Assembly: GCA_002427745.1 (NCBI GenBank)
Contig: DIYF01000156.1
Coordinates: 160,815 to 224,814, forward strand
DNA length: 64,000 nt
Reading direction: 5' to 3'
DNA from: Roseivirga sp. UBA6061
GTDB taxonomy: Bacteria > Bacteroidota > Bacteroidia > Cytophagales > Cyclobacteriaceae
Shown: positions 44,298 to 53,730 of the stretch, in pieces
Position numbering within the stretch: the stretch's first letter is position 1
Layout: each line of letters opens with the position of its first letter
Program-made: the position numbers and the translations under genes
Notes under the pieces: model-generated
Seen by the model: the letters and a program-made list of their open reading frames with translations, nothing else
Databases searched by the model: none
Told to the model about the DNA's origin: nothing

Positions 44298-45302
44298 TCA
44301 GTCAAAAGAATCAATGGCTGTTTGCAGGATAGTATCCCTGCCGGCAGTACGGTCGGCTTCGGTGATCCAGACTACGCGGTCCGGGGCTATGCCATGATCC
44401 TCCACATACTTTGCGTCCGGGTCTGTTACCTGCCAGCGTGAAACGAACAACTCCCAGTTATTGGGCAGGTTGAAAATGCCGGGGTTTCCCGTAGAACCTG
44501 CCGTGGTGTCTCCCATCAGTGTGGTGTTAGACAGTGCTTTGAGCATAAGAGTAAAACCTTCTGCCGAGCTGACTACCCTGCGGTTGGTCAGCACTACAAT
44601 GGGTTTGCTGAAGTTGATGGAGTTGTCAGGGATAATTCTGCTTTCCTGCCAGGGGGTAAAAGCGTTCCGGCTGCTTTGTTCCCTGAACCTGAACCTTCTG
44701 AAGGTAACCTCCTGATGGGCAAAACTCTGAACAAAACGCTGGGCTATGCCATCATTACCTCCGCCATTGTTTCTCAGGTCTATGATCAGACCATCATAGC
44801 TATTAAAAGAACTGACAGACTGGTAAAGTGCCTGATATTCCTGACCATCCACATTGCCCGATAATGAATGCACTCCGATATAACCAAGGTTCTTGTTCCT
44901 GACCGTGCCGAGTGTATACCTGCTGTTCTGCTGGCTTACAGTGATGTATTGTTGAAGGTTTACGGCACTGTTGTCTACAGTTCCACGGTCCAGGCTGTAG
45001 AAGCTGTTACCCAAACTGGATTTCAGGCCCACATGTCCATCCTGCAGCTCCTGAATAATCTCTGAAAAAATATCGAAGAGTTGCCGGTTGTTAAGGTTTT
45101 CGGTGATTTGCGGTTCATACGCTGCTCTGATGGCATCCCAGTCTATTCCCTTTAATTCAAAATAGGAGTACTGCTGATCGAAAGTATTCCAGAATGCTTC
45201 GAAGTTGGCTGCCGGTGTGTTGACAGGGGCATCATCATTTCCACAGGAAAGAAAGAGAACTGCAATAATTGCCAGTGAAGAAATCAGATGTTTTAACCTC
45301 AT
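44298..45302 (-). CDS. S41 family peptidase, lipoprotein
   Basis: 334 residues. The lipobox FLSC (Cys20) follows a hydrophobic signal. The S41 tail-specific protease core has the N-terminal helical part (YSYFELKGIDWDAIRAAYEPQI), LIIDLRNNGGGNDG, and the catalytic serine region VVSSAEGFTLML with TTAGSTGNPG. A PDZ domain is not evident. Such proteins are periplasmic or outer-membrane processing peptidases. Its stop is adjacent to the stop of the ArsC-like gene. Confidence 0.9.
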   Translation of the reverse strand: MRLKHLISSLAIIAVLFLSCGNDDAPVNTPAANFEAFWNTFDQQYSYFELKGIDWDAIRAAYEPQITENLNNRQLFDIFSEIIQELQDGHVGLKSSLGNSFYSLDRGTVDNSAVNLQQYITVSQQNSRYTLGTVRNKNLGYIGVHSLSGNVDGQEYQALYQSVSSFNSYDGLIIDLRNNGGGNDGIAQRFVQSFAHQEVTFRRFRFREQSSRNAFTPWQESRIIPDNSINFSKPIVVLTNRRVVSSAEGFTLMLKALSNTTLMGDTTAGSTGNPGIFNLPNNWELFVSRWQVTDPDAKYVEDHGIAPDRVVWITEADRTAGRDTILQTAIDSFD

Positions 45303-45357
45303 GCATCTTTAAGACGTTCGAAGCAGGGGATTCACTTAATGAAGGCCGGAAAATCTC

Positions 45358-46746
45358 TCAGTAACCGAGCACTTTCAGCATGCTGTCTTCCTTTTGCTCT
45401 TCCTCAAAAAGCTTCGTGACAAGCTTTCCCTCACTGTCACGGTCTATCAGCACATGCTTTGGAGCCGGTATGAGGCAGTGCTGAATTCCACCATAACCTC
45501 CCAGCGACTCCTGATAAGCGCCTGTATGGAAAAAACCGATGTAGAGATTCTCATCCTCTTCTATCAGGGGTAAAAACACCTCCGAGGTATGGGCTTCTGA
45601 ATTGTAATAATCCATGCTGTCGCAGGTAAGCCCCCCGATATTCACTTTATGGTATCGGTGGTCCCATTTGTTCACCGCCATGAGGATGTACTTCTGGTTG
45701 AGCGCCCAGGAGTCGGGCAGATGAGTGATGAACGAACCATCGATCATATACCACAGTTCTTTGTCATTCTGTAGCTTCTGGTCCAGAATGGAGTAAATAA
45801 AAGCACCGCTCTCACTCACCGTAAAGCTGCCGAATTCGGTAATGATGTTAGGTACGGGTACATTATTCTTATCACAAATCCACTTGATGTTTTCAATGAT
45901 CTGGTCAGTCATATACTGATAATCATATTCAAAGCTCAGCGAATTCTTGAATGGAAATCCTCCGCCAATATCCACTGTATCCAGATCGGGGCATTTCTTC
46001 TTCAGGTCACAGTATTTGTACATAAACCTGCTCAGTTCGCTCCAGTAGTAGGCACTGTCTCTGATGCCCGTATTGATAAAGAAGTGAAGCATTTTGAGCG
46101 TGGCCTTGCTCGGTTTGATCTGCTCCTCGTACAAAGAGTCAATATCGCGGTAGCGAATCCCCAGGCGTGAGGTATAAAATTCAAAGTTGGGTTCCTCATC
46201 TGCGGCCACCCGTATCCCTACCTGATAGGTTTCTGTAGTTACCTGCTCTTCATACTGGGCGAGCTCATTCAGGTTATCGAGAATGGGGGTACAGTTGACA
46301 AAGCCATCGTTGATCGTGTCAGCTATATATTTGATATAGGCAGGCCTCTTAAATCCGTTGCAAACAATCAGCAGGTCTTTATCTACCTTTTTCTTCTGAT
46401 ATAAGCTCCTGATAATGGCCATATCAAAGGCTGAAGAAGTCTCAATTTGTGAGCCTTTCTCCAGTACCTTATCAATCACAAAGCTGAAGTGATTGGACTT
46501 GGTACAATAGCAATAGCGATAGTCACCCTGATAATTGTACTTCTTGATGGAGTTGTTAAACCAGGTATTGGCTTCGTCTATCTTCTCACCGATTTTGGGC
46601 AGATAGGTCAGACGCAAAGGAGTTCCGTATTCCTTGATAATATCAATCAAGGGGATATCATTGAACGACAAATAGTTTCCGTTAACCGAGAATTCCCTGG
46701 TAGGAAAACCGAAGGTTTGCTCGATCAGATCAATGTATTTTCTCAT
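45358..46746 (-). CDS. speA: arginine decarboxylase (Bacteroidota type, fold III)
   Basis: 462 residues from the ATG at 46746, chosen because MRKYIDLIEQTFGFP matches the family N terminus; in-frame ATGs upstream at 46779 and 46800 are possible. The alanine-racemase-like barrel holds the PLP lysine region YCYCTKSNHFSFV, and later DIGGGFPFKNS and the C-terminal MDYYNSEAHTSEVFLP. It converts arginine to agmatine for polyamine synthesis. It is divergent from an arginase-family gene and argS, forming an arginine block. Confidence 0.9.
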   Translation of the reverse strand: MRKYIDLIEQTFGFPTREFSVNGNYLSFNDIPLIDIIKEYGTPLRLTYLPKIGEKIDEANTWFNNSIKKYNYQGDYRYCYCTKSNHFSFVIDKVLEKGSQIETSSAFDMAIIRSLYQKKKVDKDLLIVCNGFKRPAYIKYIADTINDGFVNCTPILDNLNELAQYEEQVTTETYQVGIRVAADEEPNFEFYTSRLGIRYRDIDSLYEEQIKPSKATLKMLHFFINTGIRDSAYYWSELSRFMYKYCDLKKKCPDLDTVDIGGGFPFKNSLSFEYDYQYMTDQIIENIKWICDKNNVPVPNIITEFGSFTVSESGAFIYSILDQKLQNDKELWYMIDGSFITHLPDSWALNQKYILMAVNKWDHRYHKVNIGGLTCDSMDYYNSEAHTSEVFLPLIEEDENLYIGFFHTGAYQESLGGYGGIQHCLIPAPKHVLIDRDSEGKLVTKLFEEEQKEDSMLKVLGY

Positions 46747-46910
46747 TCCTGGTGACTGAAATAGTCTGGCAATTTTCATACAAAAAATGCAGTAATCCAA
46801 TAGCCCTTTTCAGATTGTATAGACTTAAGTTTTAAGTGCTGATAATCTGCTATAGATTCAGCTCTAAATAGGAATGTTGTTTTGACAAAAAACGTAGCTT
46901 TGTAGCTGTT

Positions 46911-47861
46911 ATGAGAAAGATCAGGTTAGTCGAAGTAAAATCAGAGCTTGCAGCCGGAACACGGGGAGCAAGTCTGGGGATTGACGCTATGAAAGTGGCA
47001 AGTCTGGGAAAGAAATCGAATTTTTTCACCCGCTTTGAACCGGTAAGAGTCAAGACTGAGAACAGTCTGCTTTTTGAGGACCCGCAGTACGAATTCGCCA
47101 AATATGGAGAAGGCGTATACACGGTGCTCAACAGGGTGTGCGATGAGATTGCTCAACTGCGATCAGAAGGACTTTTTCCCATAGTACTGGCCGGAGATCA
47201 TTCTACAGCAGCAGGTACCATCTGCGGTATCAAAAAGGCTGATCCCAATAAACGATTAGGGGTCGTCTGGATTGACGCCCATGCAGACTTCCATTCTCCT
47301 TATACTACACCTTCCGGTAACATGCATGGCATGCCGCTGGCTATGGTGTCAGGTATGGATAATGAAGAGTGTGAGGTAAATGATGTGGAAGAAGAGACGG
47401 AGGCGCTTTGGGAACGCATTAAGCAGATAGGTGGCAATGGCGCCAAAATCAGCCCTTCTGATGTGGTGTTTATCGGAGTACGCGATACGGAAAGGCCTGA
47501 GGATCACATCATGGAGAAATTCGGCATCCGCAACTTCAGAACTGAAGAGGTACATCAAAAAGGCGTTAAGGCCATTGCAGCAGAGGTACTGGAAGTACTG
47601 AAAGACTGTGAGCAGATTTACATTTCTTTCGATGTAGACAGCCTGGATACCTCTATTTCTGTAGGGACCGGCACTCCTGTGCCCAATGGCCTGTTGAAAG
47701 ACCAGGCTGCTGAACTGAATATTGAATTGATTAAAGACACACGTGTGTGCTGCTGGGAACTGGTAGAGGTGAATCCGACACTGGATAGCGGTAACAAAAT
47801 GGCTGAAAACGCCTTTGATATCCTTGAAGCCACAACAGAATCCCTGATAGACAACTTCTGA
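46911..47861 (+). CDS. arginase/agmatinase family ureohydrolase
   Basis: 316 residues. The two manganese sites are complete: AGDHSTAAGT, DAHADFHSPYTTPSGNMHGMP and SFDVDSLDTSISVGTGTP, with the C-terminal EVNPTLDSGNKMAENA. N-terminal SELAAGTRGASLGIDAMK resembles arginases. Whether it uses arginine or agmatine cannot be told; the adjacent arginine decarboxylase would favour an agmatinase role, while overall sequence style suggests arginase. A TAGCTTTG element at 46895-46902, nine bases before the ATG, fits the -7 box and suggests a very short leader. Confidence 0.9.
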   Translation: MRKIRLVEVKSELAAGTRGASLGIDAMKVASLGKKSNFFTRFEPVRVKTENSLLFEDPQYEFAKYGEGVYTVLNRVCDEIAQLRSEGLFPIVLAGDHSTAAGTICGIKKADPNKRLGVVWIDAHADFHSPYTTPSGNMHGMPLAMVSGMDNEECEVNDVEEETEALWERIKQIGGNGAKISPSDVVFIGVRDTERPEDHIMEKFGIRNFRTEEVHQKGVKAIAAEVLEVLKDCEQIYISFDVDSLDTSISVGTGTPVPNGLLKDQAAELNIELIKDTRVCCWELVEVNPTLDSGNKMAENAFDILEATTESLIDNF

Positions 47862-47864
47862 TAA

Positions 47865-49667
47865 ATGGAATCGCAAATTAAAGATGGTATCTCGGCTGCT
47901 TTTCAGGCCCTGTATACCCACGATATAGCCGCAGACGATGTGGCCCTACAACCTACCCGTAAAGACTTTGAAGGTACTTATACCTTTCTCACTTTTCCTT
48001 TTGGCAGAGTAAGTAAGAAGGGACCTGAAGAAACCGGTAATGAGCTGGGCGAATACCTGAAAGCCAATGTTTCGGTAGTTGCCGATTACAATACGGTCAA
48101 GGGCTTTCTGAACCTGGTACTCTCTGAAAATTCCCAGGTAGATCAGTTTGCCGCCATGTTTAACGGAACAGACATTGCGGCCTCACCTGTTTTTCAGGTT
48201 GAGAAAAAGAATAAGACGGTGGTAGTGGAGTATTCTTCCCCCAATACCAACAAACCCCTGCACCTGGGGCACCTGAGAAATATTTCTCTGGGTAACTCTG
48301 TGGCGCGCATCCTGGAGGCCTCCGGGCACAAGGTGGTCAAAGTGCAGATCATTAATGACAGAGGTATCCATATCTGTAAATCGATGCTGGCCTGGCAACG
48401 ATTCGGAAATGGTGAGACACCGGCCTCTTCCGGCATGAAGGGAGATCATCTGGTAGGAAAGTACTATGTGGCTTTTGACAAGGCCTATAAAGAAGAGATT
48501 GCTGATCTGGTAGCAAAGGGAATGGCAAAAGAGGTAGCCGAAAAGGAAGCACCGATTTTGAAGGCCGCTCAGGAGATGCTCAAAAAATGGGAGGCTAAAG
48601 ATCCGGAAGTATACAGCCTCTGGGAAACCATGAACAGCTGGGTTTATGAAGGCTTCGATGCGACTTATGAGCGTATGGGAGTCGATTTCGATAAGCTTTA
48701 CTACGAGAGTGATACCTATCTGATTGGCCGTGACCGTGTGATGGAAGGGCTCGAAAAAGGGGTCTTTTATAAAAAAGAAGATGGCTCTGTTTGGGCTGAC
48801 TTGACCGAAGAGAAGCTGGATCAGAAGTTACTGCTCAGAAAAGACGGGACTTCCGTCTATATGACCCAGGATATTGGTACCGCCCTTATGCGCTATGATG
48901 ACTATCCGGATTTATCCCAGCTGATTTACACGGTGGGTAACGAACAGGAACACCATTTTAGAGTGCTCTTCGCTATTCTGAAGAGACTTGGATATGACTG
49001 GGCCGAAGCCTGTTATCACCTTTCTTATGGTATGGTAGATCTGCCCGAGGGTAAAATGAAGTCTCGTGAGGGTACCGTGGTAGACGCTGATGACCTGATG
49101 GCAGAAATGGCCGGTACCGCCAAAGAAAGAACGGCTGAACTGGGTAAAATCGATGGGTTTACCGAGGAGCAAGCCTTGAAACTTTACGAAACACTGGGGC
49201 TGGGCGCACTGAAGTACTTCCTGCTGAAAGTTGATCCAAGAAGGTCGATGCTCTTTAATCCGGCAGATTCAATAGATTTTCAAGGAAATACAGGGCCGTT
49301 TATCCAGTTTGCCTTCGCCAGAAACAGTGCGATTCTCAGAAAAGCCAGTCAGCTGGGTATTGACATAACCGGCATAGACTATGACAATGTATCTGAGCTT
49401 CATGAAACGGAGAAGGATTTAATTCAGGCAATCGGGCAGTACAAGGAAAAGCTGAACCTGGCTTCAGATAAGTACTCTCCGGCTATCATTGCCCAGTATG
49501 TTTATGATCTTGCGAAAAGCTACAATCGCTTTTATACAGAGGTGAAAATCTTCGATGAGCAGGATCTGGAAAAACGCAAATTTCATATCGCGCTATCGGC
49601 TCTTACTGCTCAAACAATCAAGTTGTGCATGGGGTTATTGGGCATAGATGTTCCGGAGAGGATGTAA
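47865..49667 (+). CDS. argS: arginyl-tRNA synthetase
   Basis: 600 residues, class I synthetase. Signature motifs: HIGH-type PNTNKPLHLGHLRN, KMSKS-type EGKMKSREGTVVDADD, an N-terminal add-1 domain, and the C-terminal DALR anticodon domain (YSPAIIAQYVYDLAKSYNRFY). It charges tRNA-Arg. It follows the arginase-family gene after 3 bases, so the two are probably co-transcribed. Confidence 0.97.
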   Translation: MESQIKDGISAAFQALYTHDIAADDVALQPTRKDFEGTYTFLTFPFGRVSKKGPEETGNELGEYLKANVSVVADYNTVKGFLNLVLSENSQVDQFAAMFNGTDIAASPVFQVEKKNKTVVVEYSSPNTNKPLHLGHLRNISLGNSVARILEASGHKVVKVQIINDRGIHICKSMLAWQRFGNGETPASSGMKGDHLVGKYYVAFDKAYKEEIADLVAKGMAKEVAEKEAPILKAAQEMLKKWEAKDPEVYSLWETMNSWVYEGFDATYERMGVDFDKLYYESDTYLIGRDRVMEGLEKGVFYKKEDGSVWADLTEEKLDQKLLLRKDGTSVYMTQDIGTALMRYDDYPDLSQLIYTVGNEQEHHFRVLFAILKRLGYDWAEACYHLSYGMVDLPEGKMKSREGTVVDADDLMAEMAGTAKERTAELGKIDGFTEEQALKLYETLGLGALKYFLLKVDPRRSMLFNPADSIDFQGNTGPFIQFAFARNSAILRKASQLGIDITGIDYDNVSELHETEKDLIQAIGQYKEKLNLASDKYSPAIIAQYVYDLAKSYNRFYTEVKIFDEQDLEKRKFHIALSALTAQTIKLCMGLLGIDVPERM

Positions 49668-49703
49668 CCGAAGGCCGGTTAATTGTCAAACACTACAACC
49701 GAA

Positions 49704-50162
49704 ATGACTATGGGTTTTTATGATTTTACCATGAATGGAATTGACGGGACAGCCGTTGACTTTTCCCAATACAAAGGGAGGAAGGTCTTACTCGTCAATA
49801 CAGCTTCAGAGTGTGGCTATACACCGCAATATGAAGACCTGCAGAATCTGCATGAAACCCATGGCGACAAAGTGGTGGTACTGGGATTTCCCGCGAATAA
49901 TTTCGGAGGTCAGGAGCCCGGGAGCAACGATAACATTGCTCAGTTTTGCCAGGTAAATTACGGAGTCAGCTTCCCGCTTTTTGAAAAGATTTCGGTAACC
50001 GGTAGCGACAGACATGAACTCTACCAATGGCTGGAGCAGGAAAACGGGCATCAACCTAACTGGAATTTCTGCAAATACCTGGTGGATGAGCAAGGGAAGG
50101 TGCTGGCCTTTTTCCCTTCCTCTGTAAACCCGATGGAAGAAGCGATCACCAATCTGCTGTAA
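49704..50162 (+). CDS. glutathione peroxidase family protein
   Basis: 152 residues from the ATG at 49704; upstream TTG or the ATG at 49710 are alternatives. Catalytic tetrad motifs are complete: Cys in NTASECGYTPQY, Gln in NNFGGQEPGSN, and Trp/Asn in QPNWNFCKYLVD. The Cys-type enzyme likely reduces peroxides with thioredoxin rather than glutathione. It is one base upstream of menA, and both are in a same-direction run with argS. Confidence 0.93.
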   Translation: MTMGFYDFTMNGIDGTAVDFSQYKGRKVLLVNTASECGYTPQYEDLQNLHETHGDKVVVLGFPANNFGGQEPGSNDNIAQFCQVNYGVSFPLFEKISVTGSDRHELYQWLEQENGHQPNWNFCKYLVDEQGKVLAFFPSSVNPMEEAITNLL

Positions 50163-50163
50163 T

Positions 50164-51057
50164 ATGAAGCACTGGATCAAAGCATTTCGGTTAAGAACCC
50201 TGCCTCTGGCACTCGCCAGTATTGGTATGGGCACTTTTCTCGCTGCGGCATCCGGTAACTTTCGGGGAGATATTTTTGCTCTATGTGCCCTGACGACCAT
50301 CTTTCTGCAAATACTCTCTAACCTGGCCAATGACTATGGTGATTCCATTCATGGAGCAGATGGGGCGCAGCGGGTAGGGCCTTCACGTGCCATTCAATCG
50401 GGAGTCATTACTCCGACTGCCATGAAGAAGGCGATTGCGATTTTCGTGGTGCTGTCTCTGGCCAGTGGCATCGGCCTGATCTATCTGGCCTTTGGCTGGT
50501 CTATGAAAGTGTTTACCATTTTTATGGGGCTTGGTGTCATGGCCATCATTGCGGCCATAACATATACTTCAGGCAGCAGGCCCTATGGCTATGCCGGTCT
50601 GGGAGATATCAGTGTCCTGATCTTTTTCGGCTTTATTGCAGTGATGGGCAGTGCCTTTCTGTACGAAAAGGAGCTGCGTTGGGAATATGTGCTTCCCGCT
50701 ATATCCACAGGGCTCTTTTCTGTAGCCGTGCTGAATGTGAACAACATTCGGGATATCGAATCAGACCGTGTGGCCGGTAAGTACTCTATCCCGGTTCGCC
50801 TGGGCAGAGACAAGGCGGTGATCTATCACTGGATGATCCTGGCCGTTGGCTACCTGACCACACTCACCTATATCGGATTGAACTACAGCTCTCCATTTCA
50901 GTTTCTGGTGTTGCTGGTGATACCCCTGCTGATAAAGAATGCCCGTGCGGTAAAAGTGCATGAAGAAGCCGGTGCGCTGGATCCTTTTCTCAAACAAATG
51001 GCCTTGTCTACCCTCTTCTTTGTTGTCCTTTTCGGACTGGGGCAGTTATTGGGCTAA
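50164..51057 (+). CDS. menA: 1,4-dihydroxy-2-naphthoate polyprenyltransferase
   Basis: 297 residues, UbiA-family membrane enzyme with about eight helices. The two aspartate-rich sites are ANDYGDSIHGADG and NNIRDIESDRVAGK, the latter typical of MenA. N-terminal AFRLRTLPLALASIGMG is the usual MenA opening. It attaches the polyprenyl tail in menaquinone synthesis. The gene starts one base after the peroxidase stop. Confidence 0.95.
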   Translation: MKHWIKAFRLRTLPLALASIGMGTFLAAASGNFRGDIFALCALTTIFLQILSNLANDYGDSIHGADGAQRVGPSRAIQSGVITPTAMKKAIAIFVVLSLASGIGLIYLAFGWSMKVFTIFMGLGVMAIIAAITYTSGSRPYGYAGLGDISVLIFFGFIAVMGSAFLYEKELRWEYVLPAISTGLFSVAVLNVNNIRDIESDRVAGKYSIPVRLGRDKAVIYHWMILAVGYLTTLTYIGLNYSSPFQFLVLLVIPLLIKNARAVKVHEEAGALDPFLKQMALSTLFFVVLFGLGQLLG

Positions 51058-51107
51058 ATTCATTTTCATCTTTTTTCAGGGTATATTGATCTGTAAATCA
51101 ATAGTCT

Positions 51108-52706
51108 ATGATGCCCTCCAGTATTTTTAATGATGTCATTGGTCCGGTAATGCGGGGTCCTTCCAGTTCTCATTGTGCCGCTTCTCTGCGCATAGGCAGA
51201 ATGTGTCTTGATCTTATGGGAGGGGCTATTACCGAAGTGCTGATTGAATATGACCCCAATGGATCGCTGGCTACAACTCATAAGAGTCAGGGCAGTGATA
51301 TGGGACTGTTCGGAGGCTTCTTGGGCTGGGAAGCAGACGATCCGAGACTGGAGAATTATCAGGCAGAAATTTCAGCTACGGGCATTTACCCGGCAATCGA
51401 GATTAAAGACATTGGGGCAGACCATCCCAACACCTACCAGATCAACCTGAAAAACGGAGCAGAGGCTCACCAGTTGATCGCTTTATCTATTGGCGGAGGC
51501 ATGATAGAAGTGATTAGCATTGACGGGGCCAAAGTCAACATGACCGGAGGCTACTATGAGCAGCTGATCTTCACAAGTCAGCCTGCTGCTGTTGTGGCCT
51601 TGCTTGAATCATCAACAGATTACGATGACTTGCAGGTCTGTGAAGGAGACAGGTCATTTGTAAATGTTAAATCACAGTCTCCGCTTTCTGAATCCATTTT
51701 GGATGAACTCAGGAGTCTTGATTCAGTGCAGGAGATAAGATGTCTGAAACCGGTTCTACCCGTTAAATCCAGGAAAGATCTGTCTGTTCCCTTTACTACC
51801 TGTGAAGAAATGCTCGACTATAACAAGGGAAAGAACCTTGATTTATGGGAGCTGGCAGTAGCTTATGAGGCGGCCCGGGGCAATATCTCTTCCGAAGCGG
51901 TTTATGAACAAATGAGAGGGATTGTCCGGATTATGAGTGATTCAATCCAATCCGGTCTCAAGGGCACGGAGTACAAAGACCGGATTCTCGGCTATCAGTC
52001 AGGCAATTTCAGGACGCAGATGGAAGCCGGTAAACTGGTCGCTGGAGACTCTCTTAACCGTATCATTATGTTCGTCACAGCCATGATGGAGGTAAAAAGC
52101 TCTATGGGCGTGATTGTGGCTGCTCCTACAGCCGGTTCCTGTGGCGCTTTACCAGGCGCTATTCTGGGTATTTGTTCAGCACTGGGTCTGGATGAGGAAG
52201 CGGCCGTCAAAGCCATGCTGGCTGCCGGAATGATCGGTGTTTTTATCTCCGAGCGAGCCACTTTTGCCGCTGAGGTGGGAGGCTGTCAGGCCGAGTGTGG
52301 TTCCGGTTCGGGAATGGCCGCTGCCGGTATTGTTGGCTTGATGGGAGGAAGCCTGCATCAGGCCTTGTCTGCTGCGTCTATGGCATTGCAAAACTCTCTG
52401 GGTATGATCTGCGATCCGGTGGCCAATCGGGTAGAAGCTCCCTGTCTGGGAAGAAATGTGATGGCTGCCTCCAATGCGCTTTCCACGGCCAATATGGCCC
52501 TGGCAGATTATGATCATCTGGTACCGCTGGATCAGGTAATTGAAGCGATGGACGAGGTGGGCCACGCCATGGCACACGAACTTCGCTGTACAGGTCTTGG
52601 CGGACTTTCTATCAGCAAGGCCTCTCGGGAAATAGAGGCAAAACTAGCCGAAATGTCTGGCGAAGAGCCCCTTACAAGTGCGGCTCAGAAGTTCAAATTC
52701 TGCTGA
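51108..52706 (+). CDS. sdaA: L-serine dehydratase, single-chain beta-alpha type
   Basis: 532 residues in which the SdaAB-like beta part is first (IGPVMRGPSSSHCAASLRIGRM, FGGFLGWEADDPR) and the SdaAA-like alpha part second. The iron-sulfur ligating cysteines lie in the alpha part: GSCGALPGAILGIC, GGCQAECGSGSGM and CDPVANRVEAPCLGRN. It converts serine to pyruvate and ammonia with a 4Fe-4S cluster. An L-ACT-like regulatory part is suggested by the middle (LDELRSLDSVQEIRCLKP). Confidence 0.93.
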   Translation: MMPSSIFNDVIGPVMRGPSSSHCAASLRIGRMCLDLMGGAITEVLIEYDPNGSLATTHKSQGSDMGLFGGFLGWEADDPRLENYQAEISATGIYPAIEIKDIGADHPNTYQINLKNGAEAHQLIALSIGGGMIEVISIDGAKVNMTGGYYEQLIFTSQPAAVVALLESSTDYDDLQVCEGDRSFVNVKSQSPLSESILDELRSLDSVQEIRCLKPVLPVKSRKDLSVPFTTCEEMLDYNKGKNLDLWELAVAYEAARGNISSEAVYEQMRGIVRIMSDSIQSGLKGTEYKDRILGYQSGNFRTQMEAGKLVAGDSLNRIIMFVTAMMEVKSSMGVIVAAPTAGSCGALPGAILGICSALGLDEEAAVKAMLAAGMIGVFISERATFAAEVGGCQAECGSGSGMAAAGIVGLMGGSLHQALSAASMALQNSLGMICDPVANRVEAPCLGRNVMAASNALSTANMALADYDHLVPLDQVIEAMDEVGHAMAHELRCTGLGGLSISKASREIEAKLAEMSGEEPLTSAAQKFKFC

Positions 52707-52799
52707 TCAGATTTTATAACACCGTCTGTATTTAATCTCGCTTTCATCATAGGAATTGCGCCTTCCGGTATATAACTTCGTTAGCACAACAGTAAGGCT

Positions 52800-53519
52800 A
52801 TGGCACGTAGAAGTAACCAACTTGATGTACAATGTCAATTCTGTAAAGCCAAGGGAGGCTCCCATTTTGCCGACCTCAATGAAGAAGAGCTGACGATCCT
52901 GTCTTCTCATAAGTCTTGCGTTGGTTATAAAAAAGGACAGACGCTGTTTTACGAAGGTACGCGCCCTATGGGTATTTTTTGTATCAACCGGGGAAAGGTG
53001 AAGGTGTATAAGATGGGCTCTAATGGAAGAGAGCAGATTTTATTTATCGCCCAGCCCGGAGATTTCCTGGGGTACCGCTCTATGCTCAGCGAAGAGTTCT
53101 ACGGTGCTTCTGCCACGGTCATAGAACCGGCCGCCATTTGTTTTATTCCCAAGAGCGATTTCCTTACCATTCTGAACTCCAATCCCAGGTTCTTTTCTAA
53201 GCTTATGAAGGCGGTTTGTCATGAACTGGGGGTGATGGAAGATAAACTGGCACAAATTGCCCAGAAATCGGTGCGCGAAAGGCTTGCTTCTACCATCCTC
53301 ATGCTTAAAGAAACCTACGGTATGGAAGGTGAAGGCAGCGATGTGATTGATATCGCGCTGTCCAGAGAAGACCTGGCCAATATTGTGGGTACTGCCACGG
53401 AGACGGTGATTCGTCTGTTGTCAGAATTCAAGTCTGACGGCATGATAGGACTGGAAGGGAAACGCATCAAAGTACTGGATGTGAATGCCCTGGTACATGA
53501 GGCAGACTTTTACGCCTGA
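52800..53519 (+). CDS. CRP/FNR family transcriptional regulator
   Basis: 239 residues. N-terminal cysteines C12 and C15 (QCQFCKAKGGSHF) precede a cyclic-nucleotide-binding-like beta-roll (GQTLFYEGTRPMGIFCINRGKVKVY, DFLGYRSML) and a C-terminal helix-turn-helix (LSREDLANIVGTATETVIRLLSEF). The Cys pair resembles FNR-type regulators, though a full set for an oxygen-sensing 4Fe-4S cluster is not clear. The downstream usp-ccoI-ccoS-hemN block and its CRP/FNR box suggest it controls low-oxygen respiration genes. Confidence 0.9.
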   Translation: MARRSNQLDVQCQFCKAKGGSHFADLNEEELTILSSHKSCVGYKKGQTLFYEGTRPMGIFCINRGKVKVYKMGSNGREQILFIAQPGDFLGYRSMLSEEFYGASATVIEPAAICFIPKSDFLTILNSNPRFFSKLMKAVCHELGVMEDKLAQIAQKSVRERLASTILMLKETYGMEGEGSDVIDIALSREDLANIVGTATETVIRLLSEFKSDGMIGLEGKRIKVLDVNALVHEADFYA

Positions 53520-53638
53520 TCCTCTTTATTCCTTTCTTTTTGTTTGACGGATGAGTGCCTGACCAGGGACTCATGACTGCTTTGACATGGTCTGATTCGT
53601 CCCTGGATTTTAGCTAAGCTCGAAATGTTGGGGCCAAA

Positions 53639-53658
53639 AACATGACTTTTATCATGTT
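53639..53658. promoter_or_regulatory. CRP/FNR-type binding palindrome
   Basis: The half sites AACATGA and TCATGTT are exact complements separated by six bases, giving TGA-N6-TCA, the spacing of CRP and FNR operators. It lies between the regulator gene and the stress-protein/oxidase-assembly operon, about 75 bases before the operon start codon. Confidence 0.7.
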
Positions 53659-53699
53659 TTGCTCTGATACCCATCAACCAGCCTGATCGGCCACTAAGG

Positions 53700-53707
53700 T
53701 AATTTTG
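53700..53707 (+). promoter_or_regulatory. -7 promoter element for the usp-ccoI-ccoS-hemN operon
   Basis: TAATTTTG fits the Bacteroidota -7 consensus TAnnTTTG. No TTG -33 box lies 19 bases upstream, which suits an activator-dependent promoter. The palindrome at 53639-53658 is centred roughly 60-65 bases before the predicted start of transcription, a class I activator position. The position is estimated by eye. Confidence 0.5.
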
Positions 53708-53730
53708 ATCTAAAGATTAACCAGAAGACC

